Positions 34,607 through 42,140 of a DNA stretch of 64,000 bases are shown here, piece by piece. The stretch's first letter is position 1. Every line of letters starts with the position of its first letter. The translations under genes and the position numbers were made by a program. Source of the stretch: Streptomyces sp. CBMA291 (GTDB taxonomy: Bacteria > Actinomycetota > Actinomycetes > Streptomycetales > Streptomycetaceae); the NCBI RefSeq assembly GCF_014596525.1, contig NZ_MSJP01000034.1:62001-126000 (forward strand), given 5' to 3'. The notes beneath the pieces are model-generated. The model had not been told where the DNA came from. It made no database searches and saw only the letters and a program-made list of their open reading frames with translations.

Positions 34607-34753
34607 TCAGATCACCGGGTCCGACGGGTCGTTGTCGGCGATGACGATGACCGGGTCGGTCGGGTCGTTGTCCGAGATCACGAAATCGGGCGTCGCGATC
34701 GGGGACTGCGAGACCTCGATTTCCTCGGGCCGCAGCGAATTGCGCTCTTCCAT
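34607..34753 (-). CDS. 48-residue acidic repeat peptide, candidate RiPP-like precursor/substrate
   Basis: A short gene upstream of, and 4 nt from, the JmjC oxygenase gene. ATG 34753 is preceded by GGGAGA at a good distance. The first 24 residues (beginning MEERNSLRPEEIEV) look like a leader. Residues 25-36 and 37-48 are a tandem duplication: VISDNDPTDPVI then VIADNDPSDPVI, ending at the stop codon. There is no Cys, Lys or His; twelve residues are acidic and only two are basic (Arg4, Arg8). DNDP[TS]D offers repeated Asp/Asn sites for hydroxylation or metal binding. A TTGACA/GAGGAT promoter lies upstream. The composition differs sharply from random frames in this GC-rich DNA. I know no named family. 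Confidence 0.82.
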   Translation of the reverse strand: MEERNSLRPEEIEVSQSPIATPDFVISDNDPTDPVIVIADNDPSDPVI

Positions 34754-35033
34754 GTTCTCTCCCGTTGCTTCCAGGTGCTTCAGGAACTCCGTACTTCTGT
34801 GCGGAGCGGGGTAGATCCTCGTCAGCGCCGAGGAGTGGTGTCAACGCCGTCTGAAGGGCTGTCCAATTGTGGTACGGGGCTGTTCGCGTCCATTCTTCGG
34901 TGCATTCGTGTCAGGAGTTCCACGACATTCCTGACGTCCGGCGGGGCTCGGCGGAGACATCGCTGAAACGTGGCGAGGTCTATACCGGAGTGGGCACGAG
35001 GTGCCCGGGGGGCGGCAGGAGGAGGGGATAACG
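34754..35033. other. Divergent, locally AT-richer control region
   Basis: The 280 bp between the peptide gene and the HTH gene are visibly less GC-rich than the surroundings. They carry the operon promoter and a TATACC hexamer at 34981-34986 that could be a -10 for the HTH gene. Tiny minus-strand frames exist here but are not convincing. Confidence 0.5.
34815..34844 (-). promoter_or_regulatory. Sigma70-like promoter of the peptide-JmjC operon
   Basis: On the minus strand, TTGACA (34844-34839) and GAGGAT (34820-34815) are separated by 18 nt. The predicted start near 34808 gives a leader of about 55 nt before the peptide ATG. The consensus -35 box is rare in this DNA. Confidence 0.6.
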
Positions 35034-35747
35034 GTGATCCGTCACGCGAGTGCGGCAGAGCGCCACCGGGCCGTACGGGAGGTGCTCGCCGGGCGGCCGG
35101 TCGGCGAGGTCGCCCGGCGGCACGGCGTCTCGCGCCAGACGCTGTACGTCTGGCGGCAGCGCTACGCAGCCCACGGCGAGGGCGGTCTGCGGGACCGGTC
35201 ACGGCGTCCCCATCGGAGCCCCGCGCGGATCGACCCCTCCGTGGAGGCGCTGATCTGCTCGCTGCGGGAACGGCATCCCGACTGGGGCGCGGGGCGCCTG
35301 TGCGCCGCCCTTGAGGACCTCGGCGTGACCGCCCCGCCCTCGCGTTCCACCGTCCACCGGGTCCTCGTGCGCAACCGGCTGCTGGCGTCGGGCTCGCCGG
35401 CGGTCCCGTCCGCCGCGGGGCCCGCGCCGGGGGGCCGGGGGAACCTCGGCGGGCTGATCGCGGCGGCGCGGGAGGTCCTGGACCGGCTCGGCAGCGTGCT
35501 CGGCGGTCTGGAGGAGCCGGACGGGGCGCGGACGGATCCGGACGGGAAGCGGAACGGGGAGGGGGACGGGGCGGAGCACGGCGGAAGGGGCGGCGAGGGA
35601 GTGGCGGGGAACCCGCCACCGCCCCGGCTCTTCGCCATGCCCCCGTCAACTATCTCCCGCCACTGCACGGTCATCCCGCGACCGCGCGAGATGCCGTCCC
35701 CCGAGCGCCCGTTGGCCGATTCGTTTCACCCGGGGTCCACGGACTGA
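35034..35747 (+). CDS. Orphan helix-turn-helix protein, IS481/IS630-like transposase N-terminus
   Basis: A 237-residue protein from GTG 35034, which has GGAGGAGGGG 6 nt upstream. Residues about 10-115 match the tandem HTH region of IS481/IS3-type transposases: VREVLAGRPVGEVARRHGVSRQTLYVWRQRY, then GGLRDRSRRPHRSP and WGAGRLCAALEDLG. The DDE catalytic domain is absent; it is replaced by about 110 residues of Gly/Pro/charged low-complexity sequence. No terminal inverted repeats are visible. It may be a domesticated regulator of the divergent peptide operon or a decayed transposase fragment. The strong ribosome site favours expression. Confidence 0.7.
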   Translation: MIRHASAAERHRAVREVLAGRPVGEVARRHGVSRQTLYVWRQRYAAHGEGGLRDRSRRPHRSPARIDPSVEALICSLRERHPDWGAGRLCAALEDLGVTAPPSRSTVHRVLVRNRLLASGSPAVPSAAGPAPGGRGNLGGLIAAAREVLDRLGSVLGGLEEPDGARTDPDGKRNGEGDGAEHGGRGGEGVAGNPPPPRLFAMPPSTISRHCTVIPRPREMPSPERPLADSFHPGSTD

Positions 35748-35822
35748 GACCGTTTCGGAGCGCGCCCCGATCGGCCGTTCCCGGGCCGACGGCTCTCCCG
35801 GGCCGGTTCCGGGCACGGAGAA

Positions 35823-35855
35823 GCGGCCGGGACCCGTCTCCGGAGTCCCGGCCGC
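35823..35855. terminator. Bidirectional terminator, HTH and protease genes
   Basis: A perfect 11-bp stem GCGGCCGGGAC/GTCCCGGCCGC with an 11-nt loop lies in the convergent gap, 18 bp past the protease stop. Confidence 0.8.
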
Positions 35856-35873
35856 ACGGAAGGCGCGTGGGGG

Positions 35874-36719
35874 TTACGGCTTCGGCAGCGTGCAGCCCGC
35901 GCGGTTGAGGTCGATCACGTTTCCGGGGCCGACGCACGGGACGATGATGTAGGTCTGCTGGGCGTAGTTGATGCCCTGGCGGACCGTGACGGCGCCGTTC
36001 TGGTCGACCTCGCAGGGGTTGTTCAGGGTGCAGGTGCCGCCGCTCTCGTTCCCCGTGTTGTTGACGGCGACGACCTTGCCGGTGGTCGTGTCGATCACCG
36101 GGGAGCCGGAGGTGCCGCCGATGGTGTTGCAGGACGAGGTGTAGCGGACCGAGTCCTTCCAGGTCCAGGCGTCTTCCTTGAGCCGGTAGGCGAACCCGTC
36201 GACGTTGCAGCTGTAGGTGCTCTTCCAGTACCCGGAGACCACCTTGATCGACGCTCCCTGGGCCGGGCGGACGGTGTCGAGGGTGAGCGCGCCGATCCCG
36301 TACTGGGTCTGGATCTGCTGGTACGTCTTGGTGAGCCGGTAGACCGATATGTCGGTGTCGGTCATCGTGGCGTACAGGATCCGGTTGGCCTGGAGCGTGC
36401 CGACCTTGGTCGCGGTCGAGTTGAGCAGCGAGAAGGTGCGGCTGGACGCCTGGTCCTTGACGACCTGTCCGGCTCCCGGCATGCCGGACTCCAGGCAGTG
36501 CCCGTTGGAGAGCACGAGCGCGGGGTCGGTCGGCAGCGAGGCGGGGGTGCGTACGAGGGAGCCGGAGCAGTTGCTGAGCGCGACCGTTCCCGCGAAGTCG
36601 ACGGCGGTGGGCGCCACGGCCTTGGGCGCCTCGTCCCGAGGTGCGGACGCCATGGCCGGAGCGGCGGCCGCTCCGGCGAGGGTCAGGGCGAGCAGGGTGC
36701 CGATGAGAGGCTTCTTCAT
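35874..36719 (-). CDS. Secreted trypsin-like serine protease (S1 family)
   Basis: A 281-residue exported protein. It has a clear signal peptide (MKKPLIGTLLALTLAGAAAAPAMA). The triad is His74 in SNGHCLE, Asp123 in DTDISVYRL and Ser205 in GGTSGSPV; cysteines at 51/75, 171/197 and near the C-terminus suggest disulfides. The S1 fold resembles Streptomyces secreted trypsin-like proteases of about 280 residues. ATG 36719 has GGAGGGG 9 nt upstream. It probably acts on extracellular protein. Confidence 0.9.
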   Translation of the reverse strand: MKKPLIGTLLALTLAGAAAAPAMASAPRDEAPKAVAPTAVDFAGTVALSNCSGSLVRTPASLPTDPALVLSNGHCLESGMPGAGQVVKDQASSRTFSLLNSTATKVGTLQANRILYATMTDTDISVYRLTKTYQQIQTQYGIGALTLDTVRPAQGASIKVVSGYWKSTYSCNVDGFAYRLKEDAWTWKDSVRYTSSCNTIGGTSGSPVIDTTTGKVVAVNNTGNESGGTCTLNNPCEVDQNGAVTVRQGINYAQQTYIIVPCVGPGNVIDLNRAGCTLPKP

Positions 36720-37003
36720 GTGGGGGGTCCCCTCCGATGTCCGATGTCCGATGCCCGATGACGGTGCGACGGAAGTTCTTTTTGTCATGCACATTGTCGA
36801 AACCTCGTGCGCGGCTGGCAAGAGGGCGTACGGCACCGGGGAGGCACCCGGGGCGGATGCGGCCGGCGGGAGGGCGTACGACCTCGGACACCCGGGGGGC
36901 CCGCGCGCCCGCCGGGATCCGAGAGGCCCCAGGGGTGCGAGAGACATGAGGGGTGCGAGAGGCGCGAGGATGCAAGGCGGGCGAGGGACACGAGAGGCAC
37001 GGC
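36720..37003. repeat. Promoter region of protease with short tandem repeats
   Basis: A 7-bp motif CCGATGT/C is repeated four times near 36733-36760 and a 13-bp AGGGGTGCGAGAG unit occurs at 36931-36943 and 36949-36961. The AT-rich stretch at 36770-36800 (AAGTTCTTTTTGTCATG) probably holds the protease promoter. No gene is visible. Confidence 0.45.
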
Positions 37004-38194
37004 CTAGCGGCGGACCCTGGGCATGCCCAGGCCGATCCAGGAGATGATCTCCCGCTGGATCTCGTTGTTGCCGCCGCCGAAGGTGAAGACGACCGCCGAA
37101 CGGTAGCCGCGCTCCAGCTCGCCGTGGAGCACCGCGCCCGCCGAGCCCTCCTTGAGGGCGCCCGCCGCCGCCACGACCTCCATCAGGGCCGCGTAGGCGT
37201 CGCGGCGCGCCTCGGAGCCGTAGACCTTGACCGCCGACGCGTCCTGCGGGGTGAGCGTGGCGTCCTGGACGGCGCTCACCATCCGCCAGTTGAGGAGCTT
37301 CATCGCGTCGAGCCGGGCATGGGTGCGGGCCAGGGTGCGCCGGACCCAGGGGAGGTCGATCACCCGTCGGCCGTCGGCGAGCGGTGTCGCGGCGGCCCAG
37401 CGTTGCACGTCGTGGAGCGCGCGGATCGCCATCGTGCCGTGCGCGGCCAGGGTGACCCGCTCGTGGTTGAGCTGATTGGTGATCAGGCGCCAGCCCTTGT
37501 TCTCCTCGCCGACCCGGTGCGAGGCGGGGACCCGCACGTCGTCGTAGTGGCTCGCGGTCGTGTCGTGCGAGGCGAGGGTGTCGATGATCGTGCAGGAGTA
37601 GCCGGGATCGCTCGTCGGGACCAGGAGCATCGTGATCCCCTGGTGCGGCGCGGCTTCCGGATCGGTGCGCACCGCGAGCCACACCCAGTCGGCGGTGTCG
37701 CCGTTCGTGGTCCAGATCTTCTGCCCGTCGACCCTGTACGTCCCGGACGTCACGTCACCCTCCCGGACCGCGCGGGTCTTCAGGGCGGCCAGGTCGGTGC
37801 CCGCGTCCGGCTCGCTGTAGCCGATGGCGAAGTCGATCTCGCCCGCGAGGATGCGTGGCAGGAAGTACGCCTTCTGCGCCTCGGTGCCGAAGCGCATGAG
37901 CGTGGGGCCGACCGTGTTCAGAGCCATCAGCGGGAGCGGTACGCCCGCCTGCGCCGCCTCGTCGAAAAAAATGAACTGCTCCACCGGGGTGAGCCCGCTC
38001 CCGCCGTACTCGGTCGGCCAGCCCACGCCGAGCCTGCCGTCCGCGCCGAGCCGCCGTACGGTCGCCCGGTAGAAGCGCTTCTGCGCGGCCGGGTCCGCGT
38101 ACCGGGCGTGGACGTCGTCCGGGACCAGCTCGGCGAAGTAGGCCCGCAGTTCGGCGCGCAGGCTGTTCTGGGCGGGCGTGTACGCGAGGTGCAT
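37004..38194 (-). CDS. Acyl-CoA dehydrogenase
   Basis: A 396-residue flavoenzyme. Signatures are IGYSEPDAGTDLAALKTRAV (signature 1), YRVDGQKIWTTNGDTADW and the C-terminal FTFGGGNNEIQREIISWIGLGMPR. The usual glutamate-containing TYEG segment is replaced by FGGGNNEIQ, as in the actinobacterial FadE group that acts on sterol or branched acyl-CoA thioesters, often as heterodimers; I see no partner dehydrogenase beside it. ATG 38194 has GGGAGG 5 nt upstream. Confidence 0.9.
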   Translation of the reverse strand: MHLAYTPAQNSLRAELRAYFAELVPDDVHARYADPAAQKRFYRATVRRLGADGRLGVGWPTEYGGSGLTPVEQFIFFDEAAQAGVPLPLMALNTVGPTLMRFGTEAQKAYFLPRILAGEIDFAIGYSEPDAGTDLAALKTRAVREGDVTSGTYRVDGQKIWTTNGDTADWVWLAVRTDPEAAPHQGITMLLVPTSDPGYSCTIIDTLASHDTTASHYDDVRVPASHRVGEENKGWRLITNQLNHERVTLAAHGTMAIRALHDVQRWAAATPLADGRRVIDLPWVRRTLARTHARLDAMKLLNWRMVSAVQDATLTPQDASAVKVYGSEARRDAYAALMEVVAAAGALKEGSAGAVLHGELERGYRSAVVFTFGGGNNEIQREIISWIGLGMPRVRR

Positions 38195-38352
38195 GGAGCC
38201 TCCCGGGATACGGTCCCGCGGCGCCCTCCGTGCGGTACGACGCGCGACGGCGGACACGGTAGAACGTGTTCCATGCGGGAGGAAGAGCCGGGACGGAGGC
38301 GGCCGGAAAGCCCCGGGAGGGGGCCCGGTCGACGCAGGCCCCCGGAACGGCC

Positions 38353-38390
38353 GGAGGCCCCGGTGCGGGGCGTGCCGCGCCGGGGCCTCC
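38353..38390 (-). terminator. Terminator after amidase gene
   Basis: A perfect 11-bp stem GGAGGCCCCGG/CCGGGGCCTCC, with a further GCGG/CCGC inner pairing, lies 45 bp past the amidase stop. Confidence 0.7.
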
Positions 38391-38434
38391 TCAGCGCGGG
38401 GTGGCCGGATCGCCTCCCCCCGCGTACAGCCTGC

Positions 38435-40066
38435 TCAGCCGTGGGTGCCGGGGGACACCATGGGCAGGTAGCCCGGCGTGCGCCAGGCCTTCAGACGCTG
38501 CTCCACCGCGGCCCCCAGCGAGAGCAGTCCGGCGTCCTGCCGGTCGCCCGCCATCAGGAGCAGTCCGACCGGGAGTTCGCCGACGAACCCGGCGGGCACG
38601 GAGAGCGAGGGGTATCCGGCGACCGCAGCCGGGGTGGAGGACGGGATCACGTCGTTGTCGCCGCGCGCGCAGTCGGTCGTCCAGGCGGGCGGGTTGGCCG
38701 GGGAGGCGATGGCGTCAAGCCGGTAGGCGGCCATGGTCTCGTCGATGGAACGCCGGGACAGGTTCTTCAGCTCGGCCCGCGCGGACCGGTACCCCGGGTC
38801 CGTCGTCGGCGGCGCGGCCAGGGACATCTCGAACAGTTCCTGTCCCTCGAAGCAGGTCCGCTCGGCCGGGGTCCGCCGGTTGAACTCGATCAGCCCGGCG
38901 AGGTCCCGGGGCCCCTTGCGGGTGGCCAGATAGGCGTCGATGTCCCGGTGGAACTCGGTGAGCAGCGCCGGGAACTCCAGCTCGGCCAGCCGGTCCTGGT
39001 ACGGCGGAGTCACCTCGACGACCTGGGCTCCGGCGGCCCGCAGCCGGGCCGCGGTACTGGTCATCAGGGCGTCCACGTCGGCGCCGAGCGAGGGCAGCCG
39101 CCACAGACCGATCCGCTTGCCGCGCAGTCCGCCGTGGCCGGTGGCGGTGCCGGTGGCTCCCGTTCCCGCCGTGCCCGTTCCGGTGGTGCCCGCGACGCCC
39201 GAGACGTCCTGGCCGCTGAGGACCGAGAAGGCGAGGGCGGTGTCGACGACGTTGCGCGCCATGGGACCGGCTGTGTCCTGCTCGGCGGAGATCGGGACGA
39301 CGCCGGACTGACTGACCAGGCCGAGGCTGGGCTTGTGGCCGACGACCCCGGTCATCCCGGCCGGACAGACGATGGAGCCGTCCGTCTCGGTGCCGATCGC
39401 GACCTGCGCGAGGGTCGAGGCGAGCGCGGCGGCCGAACCGGAGGACGAGCCGCACGGGTTGCGGTCGAGGACGTACGGGTTGCGGGTCTGACCGCCCACC
39501 GCCGACCAGCCCGATGTGGGCTTCGCCGCACGGAAGTTGGCCCACTCGGACAGGTTGGTCTTGCCGAGGATCACCGCGCCCGCCGCGCGCAGCCTGCGCA
39601 CCAGCTCCGCGTCCTTGGCGGGCGGGCGTCCGGCGAGCGCCAGCGAACCCGCCGTCGTCGGCATGTCGTGGGTGTCGACGTTGTCCTTCAGGAGGACCGG
39701 GATTCCGTCGAGCGGTCCCCGGGTCCTGCCCAGGCGGTGCCGGACGTCGCTGGCGGCCGCCTCGCGCAGGGCCGTGGGGCTGGTGCGCAGGACCGCGTCG
39801 ATCTTCGGGTCGATCTTCTCGATCCGTCGGAGGTACGCCTGGGTCAGGGCCGACGAGGTCAGGGAGCCGCGCTTCATGCGCGTCTGTAGTTCGGGGATCG
39901 TCGCCGTCTCCAGGTCCACGCCGTGCAGGAGCGTGGACTCGGCGAGGGACGGGGAACCCTGGGCGGCGAAGTCGGCGGCCACCGCACGCTGTCCCGGCAC
40001 ACCCGCCGTCAGAAGGGGGGTCATGGCCAGGGCCGCGGTCAGTATCGCGAGGCTTCTCTTCTTCAT
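38435..40066 (-). CDS. Secreted amidase-signature enzyme
   Basis: A 543-residue hydrolase with a signal peptide (MKKRSLAILTAALAMTPLLTAG). The amidase-signature triad is present: Lys in IPVLLKDNVDT, the Gly/Ser-rich NPCGSSSGSAAALAS and the following GTETDGSIVCPAG. It hydrolyses an amide or ester outside the cell. A glycine/threonine-rich insert (GTTGTGTAGTGATGTATGHGG) interrupts the domain near the middle and looks like a flexible surface loop. ATG 40066 is preferred over a GTG at 40075. An export role in amide or peptide scavenging is inferred. Confidence 0.88.
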   Translation of the reverse strand: MKKRSLAILTAALAMTPLLTAGVPGQRAVAADFAAQGSPSLAESTLLHGVDLETATIPELQTRMKRGSLTSSALTQAYLRRIEKIDPKIDAVLRTSPTALREAAASDVRHRLGRTRGPLDGIPVLLKDNVDTHDMPTTAGSLALAGRPPAKDAELVRRLRAAGAVILGKTNLSEWANFRAAKPTSGWSAVGGQTRNPYVLDRNPCGSSSGSAAALASTLAQVAIGTETDGSIVCPAGMTGVVGHKPSLGLVSQSGVVPISAEQDTAGPMARNVVDTALAFSVLSGQDVSGVAGTTGTGTAGTGATGTATGHGGLRGKRIGLWRLPSLGADVDALMTSTAARLRAAGAQVVEVTPPYQDRLAELEFPALLTEFHRDIDAYLATRKGPRDLAGLIEFNRRTPAERTCFEGQELFEMSLAAPPTTDPGYRSARAELKNLSRRSIDETMAAYRLDAIASPANPPAWTTDCARGDNDVIPSSTPAAVAGYPSLSVPAGFVGELPVGLLLMAGDRQDAGLLSLGAAVEQRLKAWRTPGYLPMVSPGTHG

Positions 40067-40443
40067 GGGGGACACCCCACTGTAGAAGAGCCGCCTGGCA
40101 CAAGGGACTTCTGCGTCCCTCTGTGGTACATGAGGCGTCCGCGCAGGTGGCCGACGCTGGTACGGGGGCGGATGCGTGCGTCTTCGTCCGTGCCGTCGAC
40201 GGGTAGCCGCCCTGGCCTGACGGGACCGACACCTCGCCCGTGATCACCCGGGCCGCGCGCCCTCCCCGTACACCGGCATCCGGTACGACCCATGCCGACG
40301 CCCGGAACGGCCTCGGATCACCGAGTCCATCACCCATTCATACGAAAGCCCCCCGCCGAACCCCCGGTCGGCTGCCCGCCTCGTCATCGGGCGGGCAGCC
40401 GGCGCTGCTTTTCGGCCATGTCCTGGGCGGGTCCGGGGTGTGT
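40067..40443. other. Gene-free spacer upstream of amidase
   Basis: These 377 bp contain the amidase promoter region and, at the far end, the terminator at 40369-40401. Small frames are present on both strands but have no ribosome sites or recognisable sequence. Confidence 0.45.
40369..40401 (-). terminator. Strong terminator after small ORF 40444-40644
   Basis: A perfect 12-bp stem CGGCTGCCCGCC/GGCGGGCAGCCG with a 9-nt loop, 43 bp past the stop codon. Confidence 0.8.
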
Positions 40444-40644
40444 CTAGGGCAGCAGCTCCTCAAGGGAGGCGCGTCCCTTCTCCGCCATGAGCCGTTCCGC
40501 CCAGGCCAGGTTCTTCGGATTCACATCGCGTCCGGAGGCGAGGACCAGGTCCTCGGCCGTGAACTCGCCCTCCGACCCGGCGTGCAGCAGCCGGTCGGGG
40601 GTCGGGCGGTCCCCCGGGGACGTCTTGTCGGGCTCAGCGTTCAT
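40444..40644 (-). CDS. Small conserved-looking hypothetical protein, 66 residues
   Basis: The ATG at 40644 follows a perfect AGGAGG by 4 nt, which is the strongest evidence that this is a real gene. The product is soluble, with a disordered acidic N-terminal part and a C-terminal helical part (FTAEDLVLASGRDVNPKNLAWAERLMAEKG, quoted here in part only as LAWAERLMAEKG). I do not recognise a function. A strong terminator follows. It faces away from the siderophore-interacting protein gene. Confidence 0.7.
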   Translation of the reverse strand: MNAEPDKTSPGDRPTPDRLLHAGSEGEFTAEDLVLASGRDVNPKNLAWAERLMAEKGRASLEELLP

Positions 40645-40689
40645 GCCGCCTCCTACGTGTTCTTCCGGCTCCCGCCATTCTCGTGTCCG

Positions 40690-40825
40690 GCCACCCGCAC
40701 CGCATCCGGGGCCGGACTCCCTCCGAGCCCCCGGCCCCACGTCCGAGCCGGACTCCCCCTGAGCCCCCGGCCCCACCTCCGGAGCCGGACTCCCCCTGAG
40801 CCACCCGCACCACGTCCGGAGCCTG
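40690..40825. repeat. Tandem degenerate ~36-bp repeats in divergent region
   Basis: Three to four imperfect units share the core GAGCCGGACTCCCCCTGAGC (exact at 40745-40764 and 40782-40801; variant near 40712). Unit ends CACCACGTCCGGAGCC also recur. They lie between the 66-residue gene and the flavoreductase gene. Confidence 0.7.
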
Positions 40826-40942
40826 GCTCTCGTGGGCCCTCCGTGTCGACGCGATGTCGACGGCGGGCCGACGGGTGCGAGGAGAGTGAGGGCGCACCGG
40901 GAGGGCCCGCGCTCTCCCCCACCCCGTACCCGAGGAGCCTCC

Positions 40943-41815
40943 GTGTCCCCGTCCCGTCCCTCTTCCCTCCCCCTGCGGCGCCTGCGGGTGACCGCCGTCC
41001 ACGCCCTCACCCCGCGTACCCGCCGCATCACCCTCGGCGGCCCCGACCTCGAAGGCTTCGCGCTCACCGGGCCCGACCAGCAGGTCAAGCTGTTCTTTCC
41101 CCGGCCCGGCCAATCCGAGCCGGTGCTGCCCGATCCCGGTGCCGACGGGGACGTCATGCGCTGGTACGCGGCCTTCGCCGCGCTCCCCGAACCACTGCGC
41201 CCCTGGATGCGGAGTTACACCCTGCGCGCCCACGACCCCGTGTCCGGGACCGTCGACATCGACTTCTTCCTGCACGGCGCACCGGACGGCGCGGGCGCCG
41301 ACGCGGAAGGACCCGCCACCCGGTGGGCGCGGGCCGCCCGGCCCGGGGACGCCCTCGGGATGTTCGGCCCCTCGGCCGCCTTCGCGACGCCCGTCGACAC
41401 CGCCTCGGGCGACTGGGTCCTCCTGTACGCCGACGCCTGCGCCCTGCCCGCGCTCGCCACCGTCGTGGCCGCCCTGCCGCCCGGACGGCGGGCGGTCGCC
41501 TACCTCCAGCTCCCGGACGAGGCCGAACGGCAGCCGCTGCCGACACCCGCCGATCTGACCGTACGCACCCTGGCCCCCGGCGCCTCGCCGGTCGACGCCC
41601 TGCGGGCCGACGCGCTGCCGGACGGGCACCCGTACGCCTGGCTCGCGGGCGAGGCGTCGGCCGTCCGGGCGCTGCGGCGGCACCTCGTGGCGGAGCGGGG
41701 CGTCGACCGGCGGGCGGTGCACTTCTCCGGGTACTGGCGTCACCGGCTCAGCCAGGACGACGCGCCGACCCCCGAGGACCTCGCGGAGGCCCGGGAACGG
41801 CTTGCGAACGGCTGA
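40943..41815 (+). CDS. Siderophore-interacting protein (FAD ferric-siderophore reductase)
   Basis: A 290-residue ViuB/SIP-family protein that reduces ferric siderophores in the cytosol to release iron. The FAD-binding motif RSYTLRAHD and an N-terminal beta-barrel (VHALTPRTRRITLGGPDL) are clear; the C-terminal NAD(P)H-like part has YADACALPALATVVAALP and the family segment AWLAGEASAVRALRRHLV followed by SGYWRHR. GTG 40943 has GAGGAG 5 nt upstream. No siderophore biosynthesis genes are adjacent. Confidence 0.92.
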   Translation: MSPSRPSSLPLRRLRVTAVHALTPRTRRITLGGPDLEGFALTGPDQQVKLFFPRPGQSEPVLPDPGADGDVMRWYAAFAALPEPLRPWMRSYTLRAHDPVSGTVDIDFFLHGAPDGAGADAEGPATRWARAARPGDALGMFGPSAAFATPVDTASGDWVLLYADACALPALATVVAALPPGRRAVAYLQLPDEAERQPLPTPADLTVRTLAPGASPVDALRADALPDGHPYAWLAGEASAVRALRRHLVAERGVDRRAVHFSGYWRHRLSQDDAPTPEDLAEARERLANG

Positions 41816-42140
41816 ACCGGGCCCGGTTCACGGCCCCGGCGGGTCGCCCGGAGGGCGTACCGGAAGTGCGACGGCCCCGAGAGCGAGCGCCCCGCCCCGC
41901 TCGTGACCACACGGGCGTACCGCCGGGGTCCCGGCGCGCTCCTGATCGGCCCGCCTCGGCTCGGCCCGGCTCGGCCGGCGCGCGGGCTCGCCGTCCGGGC
42001 GCCGGGCGCGTTCCGCCTCCCGGGGTGGGGCGCCCTGGTGGGTTTCGCGGCGCCCGGGTGCCGTCCGGGCGCCGGGCGGGCCGATCAACCCGCGCCACGC
42101 CGTGCGACCGCCATGGCGTCGGCGGGGTGCGGGTTCGACA

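Noticed and set aside
34607-34753. The short peptide as a graspetide or lanthipeptide precursor
   Set aside because: There is no ATP-grasp ligase, LanC-like cyclase or dehydratase nearby, and the peptide has no Cys. The only coupled enzyme is an oxygenase.
34822-34905. A 27-codon minus-strand frame (begins MHRRMDANSPVPQL) just upstream of the peptide gene
   Set aside because: It has protein-like composition but no good ribosome site, and the TTGACA promoter box for the peptide operon lies inside its end.
35034-35747. An intact insertion sequence
   Set aside because: No DDE domain, no terminal inverted repeats and no target-site duplication could be seen.
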